A DNA stretch of 64,000 bases, taken from positions 8,186,501-8,250,500 of the forward strand of contig OZ018411.1 in assembly GCA_963969595.1 (NCBI GenBank). Reading direction: 5' to 3'. The first letter of the stretch is position 1; each line of letters starts with the position of its first letter. Below the pieces are notes generated by a model. That model was not told the DNA's origin, searched no databases, and saw nothing but the letters and a program-made list of their open reading frames with translations. The stretch comes from Neckera pumila. Its lineage: Eukaryota; Streptophyta; Bryopsida; Hypnales; Neckeraceae. A program made the translations under genes and the position numbers. This document shows, piece by piece, positions 22,909 through 36,225 of this stretch.

Positions 22909-24900
22909 TTCCTTATATTTCATTATTATATTTTTTCAATTTCATTTCACTTCTTAGTTTCTAAACTTTGTTTGGTTTGGACCATTACAATTGTCGCTGT
23001 TCTACCTTTTTTTTTGTTTGATGTTCACTTCACATATTTGGTCACAATAAATCTTGTTTTGCTAGAGGAACCCAAAAAAACATGTTCCCATAAATGTTGT
23101 TTACAAACTTTATTGCATTCAAAGTATTGCTAGGCAACCACTCTCATATTTAAAAAAACTTATTTCCACAAACAATCTTGTTGCAGTTAAAGCCAAGCAA
23201 AAAAAAAAAAAAAAACTTGATTCACTTTTATTATTGAGGCACTAAATGGAATCTTATACTAGATTCATATAAAAAAAATAATTTTTCATTTCAAATTTTT
23301 TTTCAATTTTTTTAGGTCTTCACTCTGTTTTTGTTGTTAATTTGAATTAGTATTATATTGCTCTACTGTATATAACACTACCATCATGTGCAATTTTGCT
23401 TATTCTTATACATCATTTACTTTGCGCAGCAAGAATTGGAAAACATTGCTATTGCAGCTCACAAATTTTTTATGAGATGTATCCCAATCTAGCAGACTGA
23501 ATTGCAAGTGCATTTAATGAATGAATCTCTAAAGTTGTTGAGAAGGTGAAGGTAGCTTTTCATTTAAAATTAAAGAATTAATTCTCCATTGCAAATTAAA
23601 AGCACACAACGCCATTATTAGAGCAAATGAAGTGTCATTATAAAACTCATGTTGAAAATGAATGAAGAAAAGCTTTAGATGTTGGCAACTTCAGCAATGG
23701 AAACATCTATAAAGTTTAAGTGGCAAGAAAGGTAGAGTGTATGGCAATTGGCTATTAAGACATAATTGATGCTACAGTGGCTGATTTGGGCATGTCTATA
23801 AACTATCTTTCAGATGGTATGGATACTTTATCCACTATTTTTGATTATGTGGAGAAAATAGACATATTATTGTAAAATATTGCATTCTTTCATAAATCAT
23901 GAGCCATGAATTGCACTTCACCACTGAACTTTATAAAATCTTGCAAAGTGGAGTTTAACTTGGAATTCTATAAAACTACTACCATTGGATTCATTATATA
24001 TTTTGTTTTATTTTCAAAAGAAATAAAATTTGAAAAAATACATTAAAAAAAAAGGGGGCATTGACTAGAAAATGGTCGTTTAGATCATTCTAGTTTAATA
24101 CATTTATTTGGTGTATAATATATGACTTCTATACTTATTTTAAATATTTTATGTCCAAAATATTAAAAAAAAAAATTTAAACATAGCTATAAAAAAAATT
24201 TAATAGGTGGACCATTTTCATCCTTTAATTTTGCATAAAGGCCATTGATTAAGACTGCATTTATCACTTAATCATTGTTCAAGATCTAGTGCTTATAACG
24301 TTCAAAGTCTTTGCTTGTTGCTACTTGCTAGATTATATTTAGCTTCTACAGCCCAAGTTTGTTGCTCCCTCTATTTTAGACCTCATAAATGTCACCTCTA
24401 TGATGTTGTTATGATGTATTGCAGCTTTACATTTATGTGCTTTGTAATGAGACATCCTAAATGACTACATTTATTTTCATCATGTGCTTACAAATATAAT
24501 CTAATTTGAATATTTCTTAATTTGTGGAAATTTTTCAATTTTTTGGTATAAAATTGCATAGTGGCATATTCATTTGTTGTTCATTTGTACCGAAGATCCT
24601 TACATCAAATTTCACAATCATAGGTCCTTAACAAACTTAGAAATCCTAAATAGAATAAAAAAATGGAGGCTTGTGGGCTCACAAGCTCACAGGCTCATGT
24701 TCACAAGCTCACATGCTAGCATCTCCGATTGTGCAAATACAACAACTAATTGTTTACAGAACCAAGAGGATATTTGCATTGGAATTGGGCTGAAAGTAAA
24801 AGTGGAGGGCAATGGATGATATCGGAGACATTTGAGGTTCTTAACCTCGATGATCTTATTTCTGATGAAGAAATTGAGTTTAATTAACCACCGCTTTTAG
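22909..24900. other. AT-rich DNA between transposon remnants
   Basis: No intact gene. A possible decayed exon lies at 23427-23550. A short repetitive GCTCACAAGCTCACAGGCTC stretch sits near 24676-24717. Long A runs occur at 23200-23215 and 24045-24055. Confidence 0.35.
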
Positions 24901-24903
24901 AGG

Positions 24904-27900
24904 GTGACGAAGAAGCTTATGGTAGAGAATATGTGGATGGAGTTGAAGAAGGATATTTTGATCCTTCTTTATTTTTGTACACGACGTATTATTCTTTTAA
25001 GAGGGGTTTGGAAAATTATTTTTTTGATTGGTGCAATGGAAGAATTGTGTCTTTGGTGGAGACTATTAGCACTTTGGATTCTAATTTCTTTAGTGAAGAT
25101 GGAGTTTCATTAGAAGCATAGCACAAGGGAATTTTGAAAGTGGGAAAGATATGGAAGACAATTTGGAGAACAAACTGGAGCACAAAAAGGAGCCTGTTTA
25201 TTCAATAAAAAATATTTTCATTTTTTCATCCTATATATTGAAAGATGGCCCTCAATTGTTTTCAAAACGCACCATGGAGGTGAAAGACATGAAGCATATA
25301 AGGAAATAATTGCAAAAATTCGGGAGGAAGGGTGGATCGTAGATACAGTATCCCAAAATATTTTGTTGAAAAGGTCATTAGCTCATGTTTGGACTGTCAA
25401 CATAGACATCAAGTGCACGAAAGGTCAATTGTGGATTGCAACAATACAATGCAAAGTACACAATGCCTTTGAGAGAGGTGAAGGACTTCTTAAATAAATT
25501 AAAAGTCCAACATTGGTGCGCTTGAAACTGATTTATAGATACCCTTGCGTGAAGCCTTTTGCATCCAAGGTCCACATATATGTATATTGTTGTGGAATAA
25601 AATTCCAAAATAAATCAAATGACATTGGAGAGTTGAACAATAGAGAAAAATAATACTCAATAGCCAAATATGTATGGTGCAAATCTTATGTGAAAGTCAT
25701 ATATCCGGATGAAGAAGGCCAGGATATTGAGATTCATGTGAATGAAGAACACAATGGACATGAACCAAATTCAATGACTGATTGTTATTTTTGTTTGTTC
25801 ATCAGTGTGCAATAAATAATTGTGCTAAGATGTTATAAAGCTTAAACATGTGTACATCCAATTAGCACTAGCGTATTCAAAAAGGTGTAAAAGATATCTT
25901 GTGTAAAAAAACTCCTTTGCATGAACAAAAAATATATATTTTTTTTTTAGATCCTGAAGAAGCATCAACCTTCTCCTATTGGCTTCAAATACATGAAAGA
26001 TGTGGTGAAGATGATTATAATGTAATATAACAAACGTTCCCAAATGGATTGAAAAGAAGAGGATAATTTTGTATCAATCATATGATCCTTTAAATATAGA
26101 TCCTAATAAGCAATCATTTGTGTTAGTAATGCAAACTGAAGTGATGCTTAAGCGTGCAAATATTATAACTTCAAACTTGGCATGGATGATTGAATCCACA
26201 TTTAAAATCAATCAATGGGACATGCTGTTATTTATTGGAATGTGTCCCAATTTGAGTGGTTTGGATATGCTTATTTTTATTATGCTTTGTAATGATGATA
26301 ATGAAAGTAGCCAAGTGAGAACAACACTGTGATTTACTATAAAAGCTGTGTTTCAAAATATGAGTACAATTCGACCAAACGCAATAATAATTGATAAAGA
26401 CAAAACTTTGAGGATTGCTATAATGACTAATGAGGGCAATCAATGAAGATGTTTGATACTAGGAAGACCAAACAATTGGAGAAATTCAAACAAAATGGAT
26501 TATTTTTGTGGACCATTTGTTGCCTAAAGTGCATGAAGAGCTTTGCAACAATCTATACAAAGGAATGTGCTCTATGTTGAAGGCAGTTACCAAAGACGTC
26601 TTCAATGCAATATATAGAGGAATGAAACCCAATATGCTAATAATGCAAGTGTATTAAAGTATACTAAACAAAGATGGACATGACATATGTAGAAATAGGA
26701 TATTTATTAATTTCTTAAAAACTACCCAATAGTAAAATAAGTTCATTCCTAGGGAAAAATTCAATTAAGGATTTACGACTAGTAGTTAATAACAATTGGG
26801 ATAGTACAATTTAGGATTTTGACTTCAGTACTCACTAACTTAGCCTAATTGCAAACCTACTCTTCACTCTCAAATAACAACAAGGAATAGATAGCAGTAA
26901 CTTTTGAATTGCTTTTTTTTTTCTTTTATCCTTCTAATTCGCTTCTTTTGACCTATTGGTTCTTTAGCTTCCGGCTTCACTGAAACAGCTTAACTCCAAA
27001 TTGGTGTAACATCTTGTCGAACTAGTACAATCGGCAACAAGTTGAGCTTGTTATAATTTGATGACACAACATTCTATCAACTTGGGAATATGCTTTAATA
27101 TTAATTTTCATTACTACTCATGTCGGCTTCATATTCCAGCTGGCCTGTAGATTACACTCACAAATTCATTCATCTTAGAATCTTACATAACCAATTCTCT
27201 CCAATTTGTAATTAATTCCCATCACACTTTCTCTCAACATTGGCTCCTTAAATCCAATATGCTAATCTGCCTCAATCACTTAAATGGTGACTCAAATTAC
27301 AACCTACAAGATCTCATACCAGGCTTAATGCATTCAAGTTTCCGACTCACACAACAACACTCATGTACATACATTGTAATTTCCAATTTGGACTTATATT
27401 TATAATTCACTCAATAACTACAATGACACCAAACACAATCAACAATTTCAGACCATAATCTTAATTCCAAATAACTCATACATTCCAACAATACAATTAT
27501 TTTCCAACTGACTCACAATTACACAGTCGACATTCAAATTCATCCAACTTAGTATTTATAATTCACAATATACTTACACAACAAATTCATCAAATTTATA
27601 ACACAATCACATAATCAACATTTGCTTCACATCACACATACAATTTCAAATCAGTGAATATAATACAACGAGACATCCAATTGAGCAACTTAACTATAAT
27701 TTGTTACAAAAGTTACAGCCAACTCAACTAGACTCGCACTCGCTTCTCTGGTAGTGGATACCACAATGAGCATTCAAAAACACCTAAATACCAATTGGGC
27801 ACCGGTTCAATCCCGATCGACGACAGGACTTTCACACCTCTTAGCATCCTAATAGAAAGACACCCTAACTGGAATTCAATATAGTTACTTACTATGGCCT

Positions 27901-30010
27901 TGATTTAAAAGACCAATTAGACTCCAAATTGGCACGACACTACGCATCCAGTTGGCTAATTATTCTATTTAGACCTCAAAAATACCAACTTGACATTGTC
28001 AAAATAACTATTGTAATTCTACACGTTCTAGGTGAATGCAAGAAACACCTGCCGATCTTGTTGCGTTTCCACTATTTGATGCTGTTTTTTCTGGAGTATT
28101 TTAAGCATAGAAAAATAATTTTTAATTTTTTTTATAAATATGGCCAATGTATATACCTTTAAGATGAAGAGACCTTGGCAAGGAAAAGCATAAAAAAAAT
28201 TTCTAAGTGGGAGAACTAGAAAGTGCCAAATCTCAAGAAAATAGACATTTTGATGCTTTAATTAGTTAAAAATAGTAAAATAAATTAAATTAATTAAATA
28301 AAATTTCCATTTGCAACAGTTGTATGGAGATGGTCATTCACCAAAAAACCACTAAAATAATGTTTTATGTGTTTTGAAATGCAAGCAGAAAGAAGCTTAC
28401 TTTGTAGACTTCTACACTACTCAAAATTAACTTTTTTTAAATCACTCTCTTGGAGAGCTAGAAGTCTATTAGAAGACCATCTCAACCAAATTTCAGCTCC
28501 AAATTCAATTTTTTGGGTACAAAATAGTACTAAAAACCTCCAAATTGGAATTTGTGACATAGAATCGGGGGCTGTTTTTATTTAGTAAAATATTTTTGAA
28601 AATTGCCAAAAAAAATTAAACAAGGTGTATAGTGGTTATGAGCACCTTTCCTATAAATCTTAAGTCATTTGGATTCAATACGCAAAAGTTATGCCTAAAA
28701 AACAAATCAGCATGCAAGGTGTGACAAAAAATAGTACAAGTGTTTCTTGCATTCACCCTTCTACAATATTGCAGTCCTTGAAAACCTATGTGGCCTAGAT
28801 GGACTAGGATATTCAAGCACAGACATGCAAATACAACAAACCTTGTGGAATGCATGTGACAAGATGTGAAATACACCTTATTAGATGGGAAAGTCAATCA
28901 AAGACTTAATGAATTGATTTTTGCACTAATAGGTAATCCGGATACTGGACGGCAATTTTGAGGATTGATCTAAGATGAGCATTACAATAATGCTCATTGG
29001 TTGAGTGAATCACGAAAATACCCCATTAGAAGAAGAGATAAGGATAAAAACAACAAGATTGCAAAAGGCGAAAAAATTAGTCCAACGGTATAAAAAAGAC
29101 CGATCAACAATTTTGGAAGTAATTGATCCATGTCATTTTTGAAGTCAAACTGTATCAAACAAATGATACATAGTTAGTTTATCTCGTGAATGGTGTGAGT
29201 GTAACGACTATGGTTCAATATGTAAACACATGTTGGCTGTAAAACAAATTGTTGATGAAGAATATAAACATTTGTTTGATTTGCTACCGAGCATATATGA
29301 ACCTTGTAGATCTATCCATGATATAGAAGATTTTGGTGAAGATGCATGTGTGGATCTGTGTGAAGGTCCAAGTGGAGGTTCAGATGAGGGACCAAGTGGG
29401 GGCCCAAGTGACGATTGATGTGGAGGTCTAAGTGCAAGTGTAAGTGGGGATCCTAACGGAGATACAAACAGCAAACCTTCCCTAAATTCTAATGATAAAA
29501 AAGATGTTTTTAAATATCTCAAATATGATGGCATCCCAAAACATTCCAAGGAAAAGATATGCGAGTTTGACAATAGAAAAATGCAATGCCTTGAAGAGGG
29601 CTGGAGAAATGTTTATAGCGGTTTTTCAAAAATCCATAGGTTTGAATTGAGACCAAGTCGAATGTTCATGCCATAGGAAGGTGGAAGTATCACCTTGCTG
29701 CAAGAGAATGTTACAAATACAAAACTTAGACATGGAAAAAACAAAGATTATTATGAAAATTCAAGTGGCGGAAAAGCAGGTGTGATACAATCTCTGAAAC
29801 CTAATGATGGAATGAAGTTACAATGTCGCAAACAACTTGTGCAAAAGAAGCACTTAAGAGTGAAATTGTCAAAGCTTAATTTGTCGAAGTCAATGTCCTA
29901 ATTGTGAGGGGTTGAATATATTTTCGAATGGAGTTACTGTCATTGAATGCCACAGTTGCCAGTATACAATAGTAAAAGAAGGTCATAGTATTACACTGAA
30001 TGTCTGGTGT
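24904..30010 (+). pseudogene. Decayed MULE-type transposase with SWIM finger
   Basis: Fragments of one transposase lie in order on this strand. About 24933-25121 gives YFDPSLFLYTTYYSFKRGLE and WCNGRIVSLVETISTLDSNF. About 26069-26330 gives MLKRANIITSNLAWMIESTF followed by KINQWDMLLFIGMCPN, the usual form of the MULE catalytic core. About 26380-26440 gives AIIIDKDKTLRIAIMT, the segment after the core. About 29180-29320 gives EWCECNDYGSICKHMLAV, a CxCx(n)CxH SWIM zinc finger. About 29895-29975 gives a CPNCEGLNIF...CHSC pair of a zinc ribbon. Many stops and shifts separate them, and about 2.2 kb of unrelated sequence (26650-28900) sits between the core and SWIM parts. It is a dead Mutator-like element; its ends were not identified. 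Confidence 0.6.
26650..28900. other. Sequence interrupting the MULE remnant, G-poor in part
   Basis: This stretch shows no transposase similarity and separates the MULE core from the SWIM region. From about 27070 to 27720 the plus strand is strikingly poor in G and rich in C and A. No terminal repeat or open frame was found, so it may be an inserted element of unknown class or simply decayed internal sequence. Confidence 0.35.
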
Positions 30011-32560
30011 ATATAATTTTTTCTATATATCTTTTTCCTATATGTTGTACAGTTTCAAATGATCTGAAATTTTTCAACGTGTGCCCGATGAGCTTGAATA
30101 CGATGTGGAATTGTTTTTTAAGGAGTTGAATATATATTAAGAAGGTGGGTGCAAATCTTGTTTAATTTGAACTAGTTGTTTGGTGTTATTCATTTAATGA
30201 AAATGAAAATGAAAATTATAGCAATTTTAACTGCTAGTTTATTATGGTAGTTTTGCATATATCATGTGTAACATTTCTATAATTTTTTTATTGCTTCAAT
30301 AATATGTATGCATCATGTATATATTCAAAGTTTCATTTTAATATGTGTTTCTGGCAATTCCAATGTACATTTGTGAATATTATTTGAACATGTTTTAAAA
30401 AGTTAAAGAATGTTCAAAGCATATTAATCACATGTAACTAATGTCAGTTACTTCAAAAGTAGGGGTTAGTCACATTAGTAAAATGTAAATTAATTTTTTT
30501 GAAAGTTTAATCTTATTTAAACATTTAAAGGAAATGGAAGTGAAACATTTAAAGTAAAAAAGATTATGCATGCAATATAAATTTAGTTGGAAAGTGTAAA
30601 TGAAATCATTTCCAAAACCATCCTGCACATTAGCCCATAAGTGAATAAAGGCTTCAAGCAATATCGGAAGCGCTTGTAAATTGATATTTCTTTAATATTT
30701 TTGTAGCTTCAACTCCAAATAGTATATATATGTTATCCTTATTAAAGGACATCCATACAATTCAACTTAAATTAAATGCATAGATATTTTTCAAATGATT
30801 GCAATCACCAAAGTTTTATATAAATTTGAATCTTAAATTTTTTAATCATACCTAGATGAATGATTGAAAATCACCAATATTTTGCATTAAAGAGAATTCA
30901 TAAAGATGGTTTTGCATTAGGACAATAGTATTGTAACTGCATGTTAATTAATTTTAAAAGGGTACAAATTTTTATTATTACAATGTTGTGTTTAGATATT
31001 AAACTTAAAAATAAATGTCAAGTTTGATTAATGTCATTGACTCCCTAAATAGAAGTATCTAACAGTAATCACAATCAATATAATGGAGAAAAAAAAATTG
31101 CATTAATTCCTAAATTTTTGAATTCTATTCCGTTACAATTTTTACATGATAATGAATACAAAATTGACAATCTATTTATGAAATTTGTTGTGATGGATTG
31201 AACTACAACACTCTAAGAATAGTAATTTTATGCACTCTTTTTATTCATTAATTGAATGGCCTTATTGAATAACACTATTCAAATTTTTAATCTTAGATTT
31301 TATCTCTTTTATTATTAATACACTTTAGTAGTAAAATTTAATTATTAAATGGAACTATAAAGGGTGAGGACATTTGGCATTGTACAAGGGAATTTAGTAA
31401 GAATCAATCAAAGAAAAGATAATCTTAAGATCTGGAGAACAAATATTCAAGAGCATTGGAGAGAATCTTCTACACTATAAAAGGGATAGAAGTTTATGGA
31501 TTAGTAACATAATGATAATAAAGTTTATAATTTAAATCAATATCTTGAAATCATATTGTGATTCTTGTCACAACATTACAATATTGATGACTATGTATGA
31601 AATATTATGAATCCTACAATGTGATATATACCTCAAATTGTCAATATCTTTATCCTAAACCCCTAATGTATATTATCAATTGCTCTAAGCGCAATTCAAA
31701 CAACATTTTTTGAAGTTCTTCTAAGAAGTGTTCAAATATTTTCACAGACTTGGGTTATAGGTCTAAATTATAATGAGAACAGGCCACAAGGTCATATTGA
31801 AGAAGGGAAATCAACCATTTGGTAACAATAAAGTAATTCTCCAAGGTGACAACATGAGGTTGTAATCACCTTTAGTTTTAATTAATTTTGGATTCCTAGT
31901 CAGTTAGGACCTTGGATCCTTATGACCCATCCTAAAATGATGATGTGAATGATTTGGGAGCCCATCTATTGCAAATACCGAGGCTAAATTAAGTTAATTA
32001 TCTTGCCATCTCGAAACTGGAGGCCACCCAAGCAACTAGATCGGCTAGCTCCTTCCACTAGTACCTTGCACATGCAGCACCAAGCTGCACTGGCATCCTT
32101 GGATGGATTTCGTCCCCATCCAGGTGGTGAGGGGAGAGGGAACAGCTTTTGGAGAAAAGCCAGAGTAGGGCTTCAAAGCCGGCTCCAGCTCTAGCTCTCT
32201 AAATCAAACACACATGGGCAACTTGGGAGGTCAAGTGCTATACCTCCAAGGCATGGTAACTCCTTTTTTTTTTTTAAAACTAAGAACTAAAGACTAAGGA
32301 TTAGGAGCATTTAATGTAATGGTCAAATAATTCAACCTACAAATTCCTTCTTTGTCCGAAGCATTAATGTTATGGCCCAATAATTTTACCTACTTTTAAT
32401 AATTTGTTCTAACCATTCTAGCTTTTTCCTAATAATGCAAGCCTTTGATTTCATTCTTTTCACACCGCATTAGAGATTTTTTGAGTCTCTCTCATTTCTT
32501 TCAATAATTGGAAAGCATACTTGTTTTTGGAGTGGTTTTTGAAGTTTGTAGGTAAACCTT
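30011..32560. other. AT-rich intergenic DNA
   Basis: I see no gene. The stretch 32000-32230 has higher GC and may be the edge of the Harbinger element that follows. Confidence 0.4.
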
Positions 32561-32570
32561 GAGAACTATG

Positions 32571-33861
32571 GCTATGGAGGAAGATGAAGCTAATTTGCTT
32601 CTTTTATTTTTTTTCTTTGTTTTTTTGGCGGTTTTCCTCGATGAAGGCACCTTCCACCCTCGATAAATCTCTTAGAGTTGTCTGCAAATGCAACTGCCTT
32701 GCCGTTTGTGGTGGTTGTTGCATGGCTGTAGCGGTTTGATGGATGTTTCTGGTAGATAGAATCCCGCCAATACATGTACCATGCTGTTGTGGAAGACGGT
32801 ATTTGACATATGATACATGACATGTTGGATGCAATATATTTTGATACTTTTCGCATGTCATATTTAAGGTTCAAGCAATTAGTGTTAGAGTTGGTTCCAT
32901 TTCTTTAGTCTCATGCACCTTTTGTTGTAAGGGCCCCCATTCCTATTCTCAGACGGGTAAAACTGGTTTTATAGCGGTTGGCTACTGGTCATTCATATGA
33001 GAAAATGAATGACTTGTCAAATGTGGTGCATCTACTATTCGTAAGTATACAAATTTAGTGTATATAGTACTCAGTAGCCGGGATCACGGTGTTTTCAACA
33101 TGTACATCAATGTATCGGCTGGAGAGCAATTTCATAATATTATGGAGAAATTTAGGATTACTATAAAATTGCCAAACATATGTGGAGCTATAGATGGAAT
33201 CCACATTCCTCTTTCACGGCGTCCTGCCATTTATTTAACTCTCGAGGCTGCTAACTTTTTCAACCGAAAGAAATTCTATAGTGTTGTATTGCAGAGAGTC
33301 TGTGACATGGACATAATCTTTTGGCATGTTTGTGCAGGGCAGCCTAGTGGGATCCACGATGCTGAGCAATTCCGGTGGTCCTCTTTATACCAGGATTTGC
33401 ACCAGAGGCAGATTTTAATAGATCCTACAATTGTGGTCAGACGTATGGAAGTGCAACCATACTTGATTGGAGATTCGGCTTACCCGAGCCGCCCTTTTCT
33501 GCTCAAGAATTATAAGCCAGCAAATCCTGCACTTTGTGATATGAAGAGGTTTGGTTCTTCTATCAATAGAGGCTGGGGTATCATAGAGCACGCTTTTGAC
33601 GTTTTGAAGAATCGATGGAAGATTCTGAAATTTTTTGGTGGCAACGTCAACAAGTGTGGGACCGTTACAATTGTCTATTGTGTGCTGCACAATTATTGTA
33701 AGCTGCATGATAAGAGGCTTCCTGCACCAGAGTTCCTGGGGCATGTATTGAATCCATTTGCTGGCAAACATCGTGGAACACAACGTCTGCCAAATAATAA
33801 GGACGGAGCCAAGGTTGTTAGATATGCGTCGAGCATTGTATGGAGTTTGGTTAGCATATAA
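32571..33861 (+). pseudogene. PIF/Harbinger transposase, 5' part broken
   Basis: The DDE nuclease domain is intact in a 267-codon frame at 33058-33861. Family motifs in order are CGAIDGIHIPLSRRP (about residues 42-56), HDAEQFRWSSLY (100-111), YLIGDSAYPSRPFLLKNYK (135-153) and GWGIIEHAFDVLKNRWKIL (172-190), with the acidic residues expected in HARBI1-like nucleases (DDE_Tnp_4) present. Just upstream, about 32960-33038 reads LATGHSYEKMNDLSNVVHLLF-like sequence in the right context, preceded by an in-frame TAG and followed by a GTAAGT donor, so an intron probably ends at TTTAG (33057). An acidic start, MEEDEANLL (32571), looks like the usual N-terminus, but the sequence between is shifted or stopped. 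The partner Myb/SANT gene lies just downstream, convergent, 8 bp away. Probably recently inactivated. Confidence 0.8.
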
Positions 33862-33869
33862 TCTGATGC

Positions 33870-34669
33870 CTATGTTGCTTGGAGAATATCTAATTCAAAC
33901 TTCTTGTTGTCTCTCTGCAGCTGAATTGCAGTCTCCATCTTCATCCGCGCGATACGAGCAGATGATTTGACAAAGCAATCCAATGCACTTGCTATGTCGC
34001 CGTTGATTCTTTGACACTTTGCAATTGCTCCATAAACTCCCGGTAAATTATCAGCACAAGTTGCAGCATTGTTGACATCAAATTCTGCTTTGCCAGTCTT
34101 GGTGCCAATGACAGGGGCCCCTTGATCATTTGCACCAGAAACGCTGTTGGCCTTCACTATCTCACTCAACATGGCATTCAAAGCATCATACCATATCCAC
34201 CTTGCAAGCTTGGAATTGTACCGGAAACGTTGTATATCTTCTTGTGTCAAGAATATTGTTGACGCATCTTGGCCCACTTGTCTTTCAAATGCGTCCCCTT
34301 GCGATTCGCCTCCATTGGAAATTCTGCAACCAATTTGACGCGCATTGCATTCCAATCCTTGGCCCAGAAAGAATGCCAATTCCCCTCAACCATACGCTCA
34401 TGGACCATATCAAGTAAAAACTGTGTCTCGACATTGCTCCACTCATGGTGTTCGACAACGAGAGAACTCGTGGGCAATGCCGAAGGTGGAATGGAAGTAG
34501 CAAATGGAGGCACCAAAATTGGAGTTGCTATCGGAACCTCAACAAAATTCCCCTCGAACTCTCCCTCGAACTCCCCCTCAAACGCCCTCTCAAACTCATC
34601 CTCCAATGTACTATCTTCACCATTATCACTCGAAAGTATCAAATTAGCCAAATACCCCTCGTTCGCCAT
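33870..34669 (-). pseudogene. Harbinger Myb/SANT-like accessory protein, broken
   Basis: From ATG at 34669 the first frame gives 140 codons: an acidic N-terminus with FEGEFEGEFEG repeats (30-41), a Pro-rich linker, then a Myb/SANT-like domain beginning HHEWSNVETQFLLDMV (74-89) and ending THLKDKWAKMRQQYS (126-140). There the frame hits TGA in a place where the family normally continues. The remainder is found in another frame from about 34205 to 33870: WIWYDALNAMLSEIVKA, a spacer, then a basic helical end with AIQLQRDNKKFELDIL. Plant PIF/Harbinger elements normally carry a Myb-like second protein that helps the transposase bind DNA; it sits here in the expected place. A stop plus a frameshift separate the two halves, so it is a pseudogene unless an unrecognised intron rescues it. 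Confidence 0.75.
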
Positions 34670-36225
34670 TGTAATCCAAAACAACCTTTCAAAAAGCAAT
34701 CCTCGAACTCAAACTCAATCCCCCTAACCCTGGACCTCAAGCACACCCGGTTATATAAGAACAGCACGCAGCGCTGGAGCGCTCAATATATTGGAGTGTC
34801 CATGGAGTACCTTGATGCTGCTCTTTTGTAGTTACAGGAGGTGAAAGCTCCCGTCAATAGTTGCATGAACAGTGCTCCCGTATTCAACTATCTTCCACAA
34901 CTTTCGCTTGGCTTGACTTCGCTTGGCTTTTAATTTTCCGGTGCTTTGAGCACAGCCGGCTTCAACTGCTCCCGTCGACGAGTTTCATCCACCGGAGTGG
35001 CATCACGCATCTCCGAAGCCGCATGTGCAAGAGACTACTGAAGGGCTGAGATGGAGGGAGCCTCAAACTCGAGGCCTAGGGCATCTTTCGTAAACGTGAG
35101 CGCCCTTTGATTACAAATGGAAGAACAGAAGAAAAAGAGAAAAGGAAAAACAAAAGTTGAACTTGCAAACAGTAAATATTTCTTTTCTTTTCTACTTTTC
35201 CTTTTTCTTTCTTCGCCTTTTCAGACTCGCGGACGATCTTCCTCATCGCATTCCTTCGCAAGTCCTCCTAAGAATTGTGTTCTTTGGGGAAGAATTGGGT
35301 ATTCGCACCCTCTATCCCTCACATCCACTGCACATTGCACTGGAACAATTGCACCTCAACTTCGAAACAATTGGATTACCGGACTACTGGAATGGCACTT
35401 CATGTGCCTTTGTTTTCGCCTCTGTTCCAGCCCTTCTCGCCTTGCTGCCACCGGGTACGTAAATCCAATTCCATTTCACTTCCATTGCAAAGATTCGTCT
35501 TTGTTTCCTCCTTTCTTACTGATTTGGGTTGTGGGTTGCTGTCATAACTGGAGTAGTGGTTTGCAATGTTTGATTCAGCTGGGGTTGTATTGACAGAACG
35601 GAACGAAACAGAGCGGGGCGGGTCTGCTGCGGGAAAAGTTTGGTGCGGTTGGAACTGGAGCAGCAGGTTAGGAAGTGGTGGATTTGTGAGAGTTGCTTCT
35701 GTTTTTGTGGTTGGGTACCACATTTGGATGGCATTGTCTTGCGTTTGGAATATTTAGTAAGATTTTACTGGTAGATTATGATGTCAGGCAATCTTCGGTT
35801 GAACCCCATGAGGTATAAAATTCAACGAGATTAACACAGTGATTTTAATTTATACGAGCATAGGGGTTTGAAGTACCACTAAACCTTAAACCCTAAGCCA
35901 CTAACTGAGTTATTAAAAAGGTTGGGGACATGTATGGTCTATTTGGCATCGACCGAACGCACCAGCTTTGAGCCCATGTCTCTTTAAACTTAACAGGAAA
36001 ATTTCATCAAATTTCATTTGGTGATAATGAATTGTGTCGGTTTGTTAAATTAGATATGTATCGAACGTTATGATAGATTGGTTGGCAATGGGATCAGATG
36101 TGTGTGCCTCTTGATTACACAGCCTGTGGTTAATGTACGTTTGTTCGCAAGCATTTTTTATGTGGATCTATGAATGCTCTTTATATCACAAAATGTGCGA
36201 AATTGCGCGGTCCTTGCGGTGATGT
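34670..36225. other. Harbinger flank and likely 5' region of the IBA57-like gene
   Basis: The part to about 35060 is probably the rest of the Harbinger element. No clear matching terminal repeat was found. From about 35115 to 35460 there is an open stretch in several frames ending at a good donor (CCGG|GTACGT, 35454/35455). An acceptor (TTATCACAG, 36280) could join it to the next gene, making a 5' exon of that transcript. A candidate ATG at 35392 would not join in frame with the conserved coding exon, so it is not used here. Confidence 0.4.

Noticed and set aside
27743..27830. tRNA or SINE suggested by GGTTCAATCCC (B-box-like) at 27804
   Set aside because: No pairing acceptor stem and no convincing A box at the right distance.
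29208..29573. 121-codon minus-strand Pro/Ser-rich frame
   Set aside because: Antisense to the GGTCCAAGTGGAGG-type repeats after the SWIM finger; low complexity.
34269..34831. Plus-strand frames of about 130-150 codons over the Harbinger Myb region
   Set aside because: They are shadows of the minus-strand Myb/SANT gene; their products are low in complexity.
35392..35454. Alternative first coding exon (MALHVPLFSPLF...) of the IBA57-like gene
   Set aside because: It looks like a transit peptide and ends at a good donor, but its phase does not match the only nearby acceptor (36280), giving an immediate stop.
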